DNA of 64,000 nucleotides, taken from NCBI GenBank assembly GCA_934167165.1, contig CAKPKG010000002.1, forward strand, positions 37,218 to 101,217, written 5' to 3'. Position 1 is the stretch's first letter; each line of letters opens with the position of its first letter. Positions 54,599 through 64,000 of the stretch are shown piece by piece. The notes beneath the pieces were generated by a model. That model worked only from the letters and a program-made list of their open reading frames with translations, was not told where the DNA came from and searched no databases. The position numbers were made by a program, and so were the translations under genes. This stretch comes from an uncultured Clostridia bacterium (GTDB lineage: Bacteria; Bacillota; Clostridia; TANB77; CAG-508).

Positions 54599-55948
54599 TT
54601 AAATCACCTCCTTAAGACTAGAATTATCAGTATTTTTTATTAAAGAAGAGTAAATTTTAGTAAGAATCCATTTTAAAGAATCTTTTGAATGAATGCAAAA
54701 GCATTTATCAATAGCAGTAATATTACTAAACAAGTTTTCTGATTGTACAGCACAACCACCTCCGCACAAGTAAAGTGCTTCGCATTTAAGACATTCGTCT
54801 CGACAAATTGGTGGCAATTTAGTCCATAAATCAGCATTAGATGTATGTATTAATTCACTTATAGAATTCTCTTTTATATTTCCTAGTATATTTTTTGAGG
54901 TTTTACAATAGCCATGGCACAGTGTTACCTCTCCATTAGGCTTTAATGTTAATTGATTTGCTCCAACAGAGGCACAATCTGAAAATTTAAACTCTTTATT
55001 GAAAATACTATCTATTTTTCTTGCAATTCGTCCATCTGAAATTTTTAATGGATGTAAATAGTCGAATGATTCAAAAATAAATGAATCCATTTGTTTGTAA
55101 AAACTTTCCCAATCGACATTTCTTTCTGATTCGCTGAAGTGATATAAATTATAAAAAATGTTTGGAGTATTTAAAGTTTTTATCCAGTTAAAATAATCTT
55201 GCTTATGTTCAAGTAAATCTTTAGATATGGTTATAGATAATCCAAAATTTAAATCATTTGCTTTAAATTTTTCAACAGTGTTAATTACTTGCTCGTATAC
55301 GCTTCGGTCAGACCCTCTAAATACTCTATTGGCGTCATTTATCTTTTGAGGACCATCTATAGATATTCCAACATTAATATTATTGTCCTTTAAAAAATGT
55401 ATTATGTCATCATCAATTAATGTTGCATTAGTTACCAAAGAAAAAAAGATATTACTGTTTTTTGATTTTGCATAATTAACAATAGTTTTCATGACTGAAT
55501 AATTAATAAATGGTTCTCCTCCATAAAATATAATTTGAGGTTGCTTTATATCTGGATTATCATTTAAATAATTTATATATTTATCAAGAGCTAAAATTGC
55601 AAGATCGGCTGACATATTAATTTCTGAATGGTTATTGCTTATGTTATTCTCTATAAAGCAATATTTACATGCTAAATTACAACCAGTAGAAAGTATAAAA
55701 TACATTAATCCTACTTTTTTAGTATTAGAAATGTAATGAGATTTTACAAGGTCTAAAGCCATATCATCTCTGTTATCATCTCGTACATAAATACCATATT
55801 TAAGTAGGGTATCTACATCTCCATTTAGGCGAAGAATATCCAAAAGTTCTTGGCGATTAACAAAAAGAATTTCCATCATTAATGTATTAAAAATTGCAAA
55901 TACATTATCTTTAATTTCAATAAAATTAAAAAAATTTGATAATTTCAC
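54599..55948 (-). CDS. Radical SAM/SPASM peptide maturase
   Basis: 449 aa. Radical SAM CxxxCxxC reads CNLACKYC near residue 90, then FYGGEP. The N-terminal 80 residues are a peptide-recognition-like domain. The SPASM domain holds further Cys (CASVGANQLTLKPNGEVTLCHGYC in two parts, CRDECLKCEALYLCGGGCAV split). It is transcribed just before the Cys-rich peptide, which is its presumed substrate, and likely forms thioether links on it. Confidence 0.87.
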   Translation of the reverse strand: MKLSNFFNFIEIKDNVFAIFNTLMMEILFVNRQELLDILRLNGDVDTLLKYGIYVRDDNRDDMALDLVKSHYISNTKKVGLMYFILSTGCNLACKYCFIENNISNNHSEINMSADLAILALDKYINYLNDNPDIKQPQIIFYGGEPFINYSVMKTIVNYAKSKNSNIFFSLVTNATLIDDDIIHFLKDNNINVGISIDGPQKINDANRVFRGSDRSVYEQVINTVEKFKANDLNFGLSITISKDLLEHKQDYFNWIKTLNTPNIFYNLYHFSESERNVDWESFYKQMDSFIFESFDYLHPLKISDGRIARKIDSIFNKEFKFSDCASVGANQLTLKPNGEVTLCHGYCKTSKNILGNIKENSISELIHTSNADLWTKLPPICRDECLKCEALYLCGGGCAVQSENLFSNITAIDKCFCIHSKDSLKWILTKIYSSLIKNTDNSSLKEVI

Positions 55949-55986
55949 AATATATTCACTCCTTATTATTATAAATTTTTACAAGA

Positions 55987-58320
55987 TTATTTAGTGTTTT
56001 TTTTGTTGTTGTCGGTGTTAGAATGCTTTGGAAAATCAAAGCTAATTGCGTCTTCATTATCAAAGAAGTAAGAACTGTCTGTTGTGTCTGTTTGAATAGG
56101 GTCAATATCGCCTCTTTCATCCTTTGAGAATACTACTTTATTAGGCTTCCATTTTTGCTTTTCTTCTTTTTTATCATCAGATGTTACATTTGCTATATAT
56201 TTATTAAAATTATATTTCTTTGTTCTATGTGGTGTTTTATATTTGCTTTCCAAGAAATCTACGTTACCAAAGTTAACTACATTCTTACCATTTTTAGCCT
56301 TGGTTTTGTAAATAATACTCTTAAATTTAAGACCTTGTATTTTAGCATTATGCATATGATCTTTCCATGCCCAACTTACTCCACCTAAATCAGATGAGTA
56401 AGAACCATCTGATTTATCATAGTTGCTATGAACATCCCATTCTCTACGTTTTCCAAATTCTCTTGCCCACCAATCCATTTCGTCAGGTGTGTTGTTTCCA
56501 AATGTTATTTTAGTAGGAGCATTTGCAAGTAATTTTTCTGAACCTAATCCTGCAACTGTTTGAGCAGAGAAAATAGTTCCAATTTTGAACTTTCTATATA
56601 TAGTAAATATATCTTCAAATTGAGCAGCTCCATAATGATCAAATTCATCTACATACAAGAAATGTGGAATTCTATTTTTTACTAATTCGCGATTGTTTTC
56701 TACAGAACACATCATAAGGTTTAAGAAAAATCTACCAAAGCCTTGATCTGCTATTCCACCGATTTCATATGGCCTTGTCGAAATAAGAACGATTTTACCT
56801 TCATTCAAGATTTCTCCAAAATCAATGTTATTATATCTGTTACAAATAATATTTCTTACCTGCGATGATCTTAATAATATGTCAATTGTAGAAGAAGCAA
56901 AATGAATGTACTTTTTCATTTCTTTTCGTCCTTCTGAATTTTTATAAAAAAATTGTTTAAAATAACTGATTTGCAATTCATATTCTTCAGCAAGTTCAAC
57001 ATCTTTTTCTAACTGTTCACACATTTGTTGAACTAAATCAAAATTAGTTAAGCATTTTAGCAAGTCTTCTAAATTAGGCATCAATCCATCATGCGATTTA
57101 GGATATACAAGCTTTAGTAAAATAACGATGTTTTCAATTGCTTGTTGTGCTAAATCATACATATATGCTAATTCGGCAGTTCTAGAGTCCGGATTGTATA
57201 AACTAGATATAATTCCTGAAATAATCAAACCACAAAGAGCAGGGTTTCCAATAATAAATGGATTTAAACCAATTGATTCTGCATTTGTTGGGTCTATTTC
57301 TATAATTGGCATATCATATGCTTTAGCTACTTCTTTAATTGTATCTGTATGTTTTGCATCAGGACTTACTACTGTAATACCAAAGTTCTTATATACAATT
57401 GAACCATTTGGTTCTATTTCATATATCATTTTTTTCATATATGCTTTGTAGATATTTTCTTTTCCTTCAACAGGTGTAAGCATATTTAATGTAAAGTTCC
57501 TATTTAAATATTCATTGTCATATGGTTTATTTAAATAAGCTATATTTGTTTTTAATGCGGTATATCCCATTTCTTTAGAAACTTCACGGAAGAAAAATTT
57601 CTTTTCTATATCTCTTGCAATCATTGGTTCCATTATCATAGATGTTTTACCAGTTCCAGAAGGGCCAATTACAAGGGTAGGTTGTAATCTTCTTGATTCT
57701 AATATTTTAACAGGTTTACCGGTAGACTTATCTTTACAAAATTCAATTTCCAAACTATATGGACCAGTAGTACCATCAGGTGCAGAAATATCTATTCCGG
57801 CATAATCACAAATAGATTCTTGAAAATTGTTAGGGAATATAGGGTCTTTAATTACTTTTAATAACCAAAGTACTAATTTATAAAAAGTAGTAAGAGGTAT
57901 ATAAATTGATATAGCTGTAAGCGCATGTTTAATCAAATCAGAAAATTCAGTAATTATAAATTCGTGATTTGGAAGAGACATTATGCCAAGCCATGCTAAA
58001 CGATTTAACCATTGAACTACCATTGAAATTCCAATTACATATAAGCAAATACAGTATGTGTAAAAAAATGATATTTTTGTTTCATCTGATTTACAAAATT
58101 TAGATGGATATGAAAATGCAAATGCAAATACAGGAAGGGCAAGAGCCAAAGTATATCTAATTGGTCCCCAATAAGAAACCGACATTCCTGTAAAAAACAT
58201 TATTAGAAGTTCAATAACTCTATCTATTACTACATAAGCAGTTATCAATGTTAAAACATATGTAAAAAATGTATTTCTATCAGTCTTTAGTACTTTTAAA
58301 AATTTGTCTATATACTTCAC
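55987..58320 (-). CDS. VirD4/TraG-like type IV coupling ATPase
   Basis: 777 aa. Two or more N-terminal membrane helices (TYVLTLITAYVVIDRVIELL; YTLALALPVFAFAF), Walker A VIGPSGTGKTS near 215, Walker B HFLYVDEFDHYG near 555, and an Asp/Ser/Lys-rich C-tail. This is the DNA-pumping or substrate-recruiting ATPase of conjugation systems, but no relaxase or VirB4 is in the window. Transcribed 38 bases upstream of the radical SAM gene on the same strand, so the three may form one operon. Confidence 0.82.
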   Translation of the reverse strand: MKYIDKFLKVLKTDRNTFFTYVLTLITAYVVIDRVIELLIMFFTGMSVSYWGPIRYTLALALPVFAFAFSYPSKFCKSDETKISFFYTYCICLYVIGISMVVQWLNRLAWLGIMSLPNHEFIITEFSDLIKHALTAISIYIPLTTFYKLVLWLLKVIKDPIFPNNFQESICDYAGIDISAPDGTTGPYSLEIEFCKDKSTGKPVKILESRRLQPTLVIGPSGTGKTSMIMEPMIARDIEKKFFFREVSKEMGYTALKTNIAYLNKPYDNEYLNRNFTLNMLTPVEGKENIYKAYMKKMIYEIEPNGSIVYKNFGITVVSPDAKHTDTIKEVAKAYDMPIIEIDPTNAESIGLNPFIIGNPALCGLIISGIISSLYNPDSRTAELAYMYDLAQQAIENIVILLKLVYPKSHDGLMPNLEDLLKCLTNFDLVQQMCEQLEKDVELAEEYELQISYFKQFFYKNSEGRKEMKKYIHFASSTIDILLRSSQVRNIICNRYNNIDFGEILNEGKIVLISTRPYEIGGIADQGFGRFFLNLMMCSVENNRELVKNRIPHFLYVDEFDHYGAAQFEDIFTIYRKFKIGTIFSAQTVAGLGSEKLLANAPTKITFGNNTPDEMDWWAREFGKRREWDVHSNYDKSDGSYSSDLGGVSWAWKDHMHNAKIQGLKFKSIIYKTKAKNGKNVVNFGNVDFLESKYKTPHRTKKYNFNKYIANVTSDDKKEEKQKWKPNKVVFSKDERGDIDPIQTDTTDSSYFFDNEDAISFDFPKHSNTDNNKKNTK

Positions 58321-58429
58321 TTAAAAATCCCCCAATTTACCTATTTTTATACATATATATTATCTTATAAAAACAAGAAAAAAACAAGTCTTTTTAAAGA
58401 AAAAGTTCATATATATAAATAAGAAGATA

Positions 58430-58561
58430 AATTGTAATTTCATGAAGTGTGAGGTTTGAGGTGCGAAGTGTGAAAAATATAGAAAAGCCTACGAAGCCAC
58501 GGCCCTACAAATCCCACCTCTCACATCACACCTCTCACCTCAATAAAACAAATTCCAATTT
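58430..58561 (+). repeat. Interspersed palindromic repeat, copy 7
   Basis: Plus orientation, nearly identical to copy 1 through the central AGCCTACGAAGCCACGGCC. The outer inverted repeat extends to AGATAAATTG / CAATTTATCT. Confidence 0.9.
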
Positions 58562-58603
58562 ATCTGTTCGAAAAGAAAAAAGCTTTAGTTTGGAGGAATT
58601 AAA

Positions 58604-60307
58604 ATTAAAAGGAAAACAAGTAAAGAAAACAAAACTACTGGATTCATGCAAGGTGTTGTAATTTTAATGTTTTCACAAGTGATTATAAAAATAGTAGGTT
58701 TAGTATATAAATTATATTTAACAAATAAACAAGGTTTTGGGGATAGAGGAAATGCAATATATTCTGCTGCGTTTCAAATATATGCACTATTCCTTACGGT
58801 TTCTTCTATTGCAGTGCCAAATAGTATTTCTAAACTAATATCTAGTAAAGTAGCAATAGGAGATAATAAAGGTGCATACAGAATATTTAAAATAGCTTTT
58901 GCTATGTTTGGAATTCTGGGATTTATAGGAAGCTCTATTTTATTCTTTAAAGCTGATAAAATAGCTAATACATATCTTCAAATACCAGAAGCAAAGCTAG
59001 CACTAATAGCTATTTCACCATCAATATTTTTGGTATCAATAGAAGCAGTGCTAAAAGGGTATTTTAATGGAAGAGACAATATATCGGTTACAGCAAATTC
59101 ACAGAGTTTAGAGCAAGTATTTAAGACTTTAGTTACAATAATAGTAGTTGAATACATAGGAAAAATATCTGGAAATAATACCATGGTTATGGCTGCAGGA
59201 GCAACTCTTGCAACCACATTAGCAACTTTATTTACATTAATCTATTTATACAAATATTTTGTACATAGAAAAAAAGGTGTTTGGCAAGAAGTTATATCTT
59301 CAACTTATAATAAAAAAGAAACTACAAGAAAAATAATTAAAAATATTTTACTAGTATCAATACCAATATCATTAAGCGCTCTTTTTTCAGCAGCTAGCAA
59401 AACAATTGATGCAATGACTGTTGTAAGAATATTAAAGACTACAATAGGAGAAGTAGAGGCAACAAATCAATATGGCATATTAAGTGGAAAAGTAGATACA
59501 TTAATTGCATTACCATTTTCATTTAATATAGCATTTGCTACTGCATTAGTGCCGGCAATATCTTCTGCAATGGCAAAAAAACAAAAAGAAATTGCAAACA
59601 AAAGAATAGAATTTTCTATATTAGTTACAATACTTATAGGCCTTTTTTGTACAGTGTATATGTGCATGTTTGCAAAAGATATTCTCTATATATTATTTCC
59701 TAATGCATCAAAAGGAGCAAAAATGCTACAATTATCTTCTTTTACAATAATTTTTATTGTTTTAACACAAACAATAAATGGAGCACTGCAAGGCCTTGGA
59801 AAAGTAAATGTTCCTGTCGTAGCTTTTGCAATAGGAGGAATTATTAAGCTGATTTTGAATTTAGTGTTAATTCCAATTAATAAAATTGGAATATATGGTA
59901 CTATAATTTCCTCAATAGTTTCAGATATATGCATATTTATAATTTGCTTTATGTCATTAAGAAAAAATTTAGAAAGTAGATTTAGCATAAATAAATTTAT
60001 AATAAAACCATTAATATCGGCAATAATAATGGCAAGTTCTTCTTATCTTATTTATAGCAATTTAAAATATAAAATACAAAACAGTTTATTAATATCAGTA
60101 AGCACAATTTTACTGGGTACTTTAATATATATTTTCTTAATATTCATATTTAAAATTTTATCAAAAGAAGAAATTTTTATGCTTCCCTACGGGCAAAAGG
60201 CGTTTAGAGCCTTAGAAGACAAAAAAGCCGGGAAAGCAGTAAAATCAACGGGTACAAGACTATCAAAACATGGAAACCTACGGACAAAAGGATTTAAGAA
60301 AAAATAA
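58604..60307 (+). CDS. SpoVB/MurJ-like polysaccharide flippase, probable ATT start
   Basis: 567 aa from ATT (or 553 from ATG 58646). Twelve or more membrane helices, MATE/MVF fold, with GFMQGVVILMFSQVIIKIVG, NKQGFGDRGNAIY and VPNSISKLIS, as in SpoVB-type lipid-II or wall-precursor flippases. GGAGG (58592-58596) sits seven bases before the ATT, while the ATG has none. The codons between read KRKTSKENKTTGF, a good family N-terminus. Near the end is an in-frame CGG (60281-60283). Frame 0 stops at 60307, and a +1 shift would stop at 60347. Confidence 0.83.
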   Translation: MKRKTSKENKTTGFMQGVVILMFSQVIIKIVGLVYKLYLTNKQGFGDRGNAIYSAAFQIYALFLTVSSIAVPNSISKLISSKVAIGDNKGAYRIFKIAFAMFGILGFIGSSILFFKADKIANTYLQIPEAKLALIAISPSIFLVSIEAVLKGYFNGRDNISVTANSQSLEQVFKTLVTIIVVEYIGKISGNNTMVMAAGATLATTLATLFTLIYLYKYFVHRKKGVWQEVISSTYNKKETTRKIIKNILLVSIPISLSALFSAASKTIDAMTVVRILKTTIGEVEATNQYGILSGKVDTLIALPFSFNIAFATALVPAISSAMAKKQKEIANKRIEFSILVTILIGLFCTVYMCMFAKDILYILFPNASKGAKMLQLSSFTIIFIVLTQTINGALQGLGKVNVPVVAFAIGGIIKLILNLVLIPINKIGIYGTIISSIVSDICIFIICFMSLRKNLESRFSINKFIIKPLISAIIMASSSYLIYSNLKYKIQNSLLISVSTILLGTLIYIFLIFIFKILSKEEIFMLPYGQKAFRALEDKKAGKAVKSTGTRLSKHGNLRTKGFKKK

Positions 60308-60415
60308 AAATAAAAAAAGAAGGATTTTAGCTAAATTTGGCGAATAATCTTAAATAGTAGAATGTAAAAAGAGAATTCTGCTACATAAAACAATCTTATT
60401 AGGAGGTAATTTTAA

Positions 60416-60694
60416 ATGAACAAAGCTGAATTAGTAGCAGCAATAGCTGCAAAAACAGGAGACACAAAAAAAGGTGCTGAAGCATCAGTAAACGCATTCG
60501 TTGAAGTTATAACAGATGCACTAGCAAAAGGAGATAAAGTTCAATTAGTTGGATTTGGATCTTTCGAAGTAAGAAAAAGAGCAGCTAGAAAAGGTAGAAA
60601 CCCAAGAACAAAAGAAGAAATCAAAATACCTGCATCAAAAGCTCCAGTATTCAAAGCTGGTAAAGCATTAAAAGATTTAGTAAATAAAAAATAA
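60416..60694 (+). CDS. hup: HU family DNA-binding protein
   Basis: 92 aa. [15 protein letters not shown] start, beta-arm signature [20 protein letters not shown], and end [17 protein letters not shown]. Strong AGGAGG. Codon bias is that of a highly expressed gene. Confidence 0.97.
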   Translation: MNKAELVAAIAAKTGDTKKGAEASVNAFVEVITDALAKGDKVQLVGFGSFEVRKRAARKGRNPRTKEEIKIPASKAPVFKAGKALKDLVNKK

Positions 60695-60730
60695 GAATTA
60701 ATACAAGATATATAAGTATGAATTCATATA

Positions 60731-60760
60731 AAAAGAGCGAAGGTTACTTCGCTCTTTTAC
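60731..60760 (+). terminator. Terminator after hup
   Basis: AAAAGAGCGAAG/CTTCGCTCTTTT stem, 4-base loop. A further palindrome AGCAGCCTGAATTCAGACTGCT (perfect except one pair) begins at 60781. Confidence 0.88.
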
Positions 60761-60811
60761 TATGTGCTTACAAATGAAAAGCAGCCTGAATTCAGACTGC
60801 TAGTGGCGATT

Positions 60812-61204
60812 TTAGATTGAAAACAATAGAGTTATGGAACAAATTAAAGTCTCTGGTTCTTCCCATTCTCTTAAACTGATTGATGGAAAGAATACGGATG
60901 TGTTCAGGCCATTTATAGAGGCCAACTTTATAATGTCTAAAGCATCTGCCATAGACATGTTAGTTTCTTTTTCAGTATTGCTCCTACAACCAAAATTGAT
61001 GAAGACCTTTTCATTATTTTGAATGTTTATGGTTACTTCGACTTCGCCAATTTTATCGGTAGATAAGTATTGGTCCATGAAGTAATTTTCAATAGACTCC
61101 CAAACATTTTGAGCTTCGAATGAAACTGTTGTTGCTTCAATTATCCGCTCAAAGGATGTTACTCCTTCGCCGGACAAAAAGTCGGATAATGTTAAATTTT
61201 TCAT
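60812..61204 (-). CDS. Unknown protein with foreign codon use (in-frame CGG as Arg)
   Basis: 130 aa, MKNLTLSDFLSGEGVTSFE onward, no membrane segments, no family recognised. Base composition is clearly less AT-rich than its neighbours. Codon 20 is CGG (61145-61147) read as Arg. A +1 step there would give TAA at once. Flanked by related inverted sequences (TGGCGATT...TTGAAAA at about 60804 and TTTTCAATCGCCA at about 61239), which may mark the ends of an inserted block. No clear RBS. Confidence 0.55.
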   Translation of the reverse strand: MKNLTLSDFLSGEGVTSFERIIEATTVSFEAQNVWESIENYFMDQYLSTDKIGEVEVTINIQNNEKVFINFGCRSNTEKETNMSMADALDIIKLASINGLNTSVFFPSISLREWEEPETLICSITLLFSI

Positions 61205-61380
61205 CTAATCAACGCTTCTTTCTATATTTTTTAGATATTTTCAATCGCCAAATAAAAATACCTAACTTAATTATAACACATTTTTTTATGTAAAGCAAAA
61301 GACTATAAAAGACCTTTTTGTATTCAATAAAAAAGCAAGATTTCCGTAAGGAAAAAAGCAAAAAAATAAGCTAAAAACTA

Positions 61381-61409
61381 TTGACAAAAAGCTATCTAAA
61401 TGATAGAAT
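61381..61409 (+). promoter_or_regulatory. Promoter of rpsL-rpsG-fusA
   Basis: TTGACA, 17 bases, TAGAAT, 66 bases before rpsL. Confidence 0.75.
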
Positions 61410-61474
61410 ATAACGCGTTAGTGTTTAAAACTTGATTAGCACTTTAAAATATAAAAATAGGAGGTGAAATTAAA

Positions 61475-61888
61475 GTGCCAACAATTAATCAATTAGTAAG
61501 AAAAGGTAGAAAAACATCTGCAACAAAAGCAAAGGCTCCAGCTCTTTTAAAAGGTTATAACTCAAAATTAAACAGACAAACAAATAATAGAGCACCACAA
61601 AAAAGAGGAGTTTGTACAGTTGTTAAAACAGTAACACCTAAAAAACCAAACTCAGCATTAAGAAAAGTAGCAAGGGTTAGACTATCAAACGGTTATGAAG
61701 TAACTTCATACATTCCAGGTATAGGACATAACTTACAAGAACATAGTGTTGTATTAATAAGAGGTGGAAGGGTAAAAGATATCCCTGGTGTTAGATACCA
61801 CATTATAAGAGGTACATTAGATACAGCTGGTGTTAAAGATAGAATGCAAGCTAGATCTAAATATGGAGCAAAACGTCCAAAAAATTAA
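61475..61888 (+). CDS. rpsL: 30S ribosomal protein S12
   Basis: 137 aa. [11 protein letters not shown] start, [17 protein letters not shown], and the P-loop of S12 with [16 protein letters not shown] start after AGGAGGTGA. RimO, encoded in this window, modifies the Asp in GGRVKDIPG. Confidence 0.98.
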   Translation: MPTINQLVRKGRKTSATKAKAPALLKGYNSKLNRQTNNRAPQKRGVCTVVKTVTPKKPNSALRKVARVRLSNGYEVTSYIPGIGHNLQEHSVVLIRGGRVKDIPGVRYHIIRGTLDTAGVKDRMQARSKYGAKRPKN

Positions 61889-62048
61889 AAAATATTTTTA
61901 AGTAGTGCTAATAAATAGATATAATATAGATATAAATTTATTGCGCTATACGGGAAGAAAAATCTTCCAGAGTAACTAAGTGTTTTTATGAAACACAAAT
62001 AATAAAGAATGTGAAAACACACATATCTTAGAAAAGGAGTGAAGAATA

Positions 62049-62519
62049 GTGCCAAGAAGAGGATATATAGCAAAAAGAGAAGTTTTACCAGATCCAATAT
62101 ATAATAGCAAAGTTGTAACAAAATTAATAAACAACATTATGTTAGATGGTAAAAAAACAGTTGCTCAAAAAATAGTATATGATGCATTTGATATCATAAA
62201 AGAAAAAGAAGGAAAAGATGCATTAGAAGTTTTTGAAGCAGCATTAAACAACATAATGCCAGTCCTTGAAGTTAAAGCAAGAAGAGTAGGTGGAGCAACA
62301 TACCAAGTTCCAATCGAAATTAGAGCTGAAAGAAGACAAACATTAGGATTAAGATGGCTAGTAAACTATGCAAGAAATAGACATGAAAAAACTATGGCTG
62401 AAAAATTAGCAAACGAAATAATCGATGCTACAAACAGCACAGGTGGATCATTCAAAAAGAAAGAAGATATGCATAGAATGGCAGAAGCTAATAAGGCTTT
62501 CGCACATTACAAATGGTAA
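62049..62519 (+). CDS. rpsG: 30S ribosomal protein S7
   Basis: 156 aa. [20 protein letters not shown] start, [20 protein letters not shown] split, and NKAFAHYKW end. GTG start after AAAGGAGTGA. Confidence 0.98.
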   Translation: MPRRGYIAKREVLPDPIYNSKVVTKLINNIMLDGKKTVAQKIVYDAFDIIKEKEGKDALEVFEAALNNIMPVLEVKARRVGGATYQVPIEIRAERRQTLGLRWLVNYARNRHEKTMAEKLANEIIDATNSTGGSFKKKEDMHRMAEANKAFAHYKW

Positions 62520-62549
62520 AAAACTAATAAAAATAGGAGGAAAAAATTA

Positions 62550-64000
62550 ATGGCAGGTAGAGCATTTCCATTAGAGAAAACAAGAAATATAGGAATAATG
62601 GCACATATAGATGCAGGAAAAACTACTACTACTGAAAGAATTCTTTTCTATACAGGAAAAACTCATAAAATAGGAGAGGTTCATGAAGGTGAAGCTACAA
62701 TGGACTGGATGGTTCAAGAGCAAGAAAGAGGTATTACAATTACTTCTGCTGCTACAACATGTAAATGGTTAGGCCATAGAATAAACATTATTGATACCCC
62801 AGGTCACGTTGACTTTACAGTTGAAGTTGAAAGATCTTTAAGAGTACTTGACGGATCTGTAACTGTATTTTGTGCTAAAGGTGGAGTTCAACCACAATCA
62901 GAAACTGTTTGGAGACAAGCAGACAATTATCATGTACCAAGAATGGCATATGTTAATAAAATGGATACAACAGGTGCAAACTTCCTAGCTTGTGTTGAAC
63001 AAATGAAATCTAGATTAAATGCAAATGCTATTCCAATTCAATTACCAGTTGGAGCAGAAGATACATTCAAAGGAATAGTAGACTTAATAAAAATGAAAGC
63101 ATTTATTCACAAAGATGATTTAGGAAAAGAAATTGAAGTAACAGATATTCCAGAAGATTTAAAAGAATTAGCAGAACAATATAGAAGCCAAATGATAGAA
63201 GCTGCAGCAGAACAAGATGATGACCTAATGATGAAATATTTAGATGAAGGGGAACTTTCAGAAGAAGAAATCAAAAAAGGTTTAAGAATAGGAACATTAG
63301 CTAATAAACTAGTTCCAGTATGTTGCGGATCATCATACAAAAACAAAGGTGTTCAAGAATTGTTAAATGCTATAGTTGATTATATGCCATCTCCACTAGA
63401 TGTACCACATATCAAAGGTGTTACACTAGATGGAGAAGAAACAGAAAGAAAAACTTCTGATGATGAACCATTTGCTGCATTAGCATTTAAAATTGCAACA
63501 GACCCATTCATTGGAAAATTATGTTTCTTTAGAGTATATTCAGGAACATTAGATGCTGGTTCAACAGTATTAAATGCAAACAAAGACAAAAAAGAAAGAG
63601 TTGGAAGAATTGTTTTAATGCATTCTAACCACAGAGAAGATATAGATAAAGTATACGCTGGAGATATTGCAGCTGCAGTTGGACTAAAAGAAGTAACAAC
63701 TGGAGATACATTATGCGATATTAACCACCCAGTTATATTAGAATCTATGGAATTCCCAGAGCCAGTTATTGAAATTGCAATTGAGCCAAAAGACAAAGTA
63801 GCTCAAGAAAAAATGGGTATAGCACTTGCAAAACTTGCAGAAGAAGACCCAACATTTAAAGCATATACAAACCATGAAACAGGTCAAACTATAATTGCAG
63901 GTATGGGAGAGTTACACTTAGATATAATTGTAGACAGATTAAAAAGAGAATTCAAAGTAGAATGTAATGTAGGTAAACCACAAGTTTCTTACAAAGAAAC
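62550..64000 (+). CDS. fusA: Elongation factor G, 3'-truncated by the window edge
   Basis: First 483 codons of the translocation GTPase. G1 [15 protein letters not shown], switch region [12 protein letters not shown]3 [17 protein letters not shown]4 NKMD, then domain II. The frame is open to the window end. Directly follows rpsG after AGGAGG, as in the str operon. No CGG codon seen in this part. Confidence 0.97.
   Translation, partial: MAGRAFPLEKTRNIGIMAHIDAGKTTTTERILFYTGKTHKIGEVHEGEATMDWMVQEQERGITITSAATTCKWLGHRINIIDTPGHVDFTVEVERSLRVLDGSVTVFCAKGGVQPQSETVWRQADNYHVPRMAYVNKMDTTGANFLACVEQMKSRLNANAIPIQLPVGAEDTFKGIVDLIKMKAFIHKDDLGKEIEVTDIPEDLKELAEQYRSQMIEAAAEQDDDLMMKYLDEGELSEEEIKKGLRIGTLANKLVPVCCGSSYKNKGVQELLNAIVDYMPSPLDVPHIKGVTLDGEETERKTSDDEPFAALAFKIATDPFIGKLCFFRVYSGTLDAGSTVLNANKDKKERVGRIVLMHSNHREDIDKVYAGDIAAAVGLKEVTTGDTLCDINHPVILESMEFPEPVIEIAIEPKDKVAQEKMGIALAKLAEEDPTFKAYTNHETGQTIIAGMGELHLDIIVDRLKREFKVECNVGKPQVSYKE

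Noticed and set aside
58449..58661. 70-aa ORF through repeat copy 7 into the flippase start
   Set aside because: It reads the repeat and overlaps the flippase in another frame. No RBS, no conserved features.

Overview
The window is a strongly AT-rich chromosomal segment of a spore-forming, low-GC Gram-positive bacterium, most likely an uncultured gut-type clostridium. The evidence is Spo0A, a spoVA operon, SepF/DivIVA, a class III fructose-bisphosphatase, MiaA and CarD of Firmicutes type, strong AGGAGG ribosome-binding sites and frequent TTG/GTG starts. Almost all of it is housekeeping sequence.

Layout: (1) 1-6.1 kb: sortase with its thioester/Cna-B surface protein, a CorC-type membrane protein, a PLP lyase-like protein and a YhiN flavoprotein. 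(2) 6.1-12.8 kb: yigZ, spo0A, rplM-rpsI, infC-rpmI-rplT, and a dodecin-spoVAC-spoVAD-spoVAE operon on the minus strand. (3) 13.1-22.3 kb: a type IV pilus operon (PilM-PilN fusion, PilO-like, linker protein, pilin, prepilin peptidase homologue, minor pilin, PilB, PilT, PilC). (4) 22.3-37.8 kb: ROK kinase, mutL-miaA, HlyD-like protein, sepF, divIVA, pth, RNase E/G, rimO, fbp, a polysaccharide deacetylase, feoB and feoA. (5) 38-53.7 kb: dut, carD, dnaG-rpoD, tRNA-Met, scpB, a pilin-like protein, greA, an SSB-like protein, lspA-rluD, rluB, an S1-domain protein and a winged-helix-like protein. (6) 53.8-60.3 kb: a Cys-rich peptide with a radical SAM/SPASM maturase, a VirD4/TraG-like ATPase and a SpoVB-like flippase. 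(7) 60.4-64 kb: HU, then rpsL-rpsG-fusA.

The outstanding observation concerns the codon CGG. Eight genes appear frameshifted, and miaA appears frameshifted twice. All nine breaks have the same signature: an in-frame CGG codon, followed by A (eight times) or T (once). Stepping +1 over its C reads the next three bases as glycine (GGA/GGT) and restores the full protein without adding or losing a residue. Several of the restored glycines are family-conserved, including the P-loop glycine of PilT and of MiaA. Reading the other native genes by eye I found no in-frame CGG used as ordinary sense, apart from two sites at extreme C-termini where both frames are open. The simplest reading is that CGG is not decoded as Arg here and instead triggers an efficient +1 shift, or that CGGN is read as a four-base glycine codon. 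This would be a genome-wide recoding, not a set of pseudogenes. Two small compositionally odd ORFs (near 43.2 and 61.0 kb) do use CGG as ordinary Arg and are the counter-evidence, or recent arrivals.

A second feature is a family of seven interspersed, imperfectly palindromic intergenic repeats of about 115-132 bp, in both orientations.
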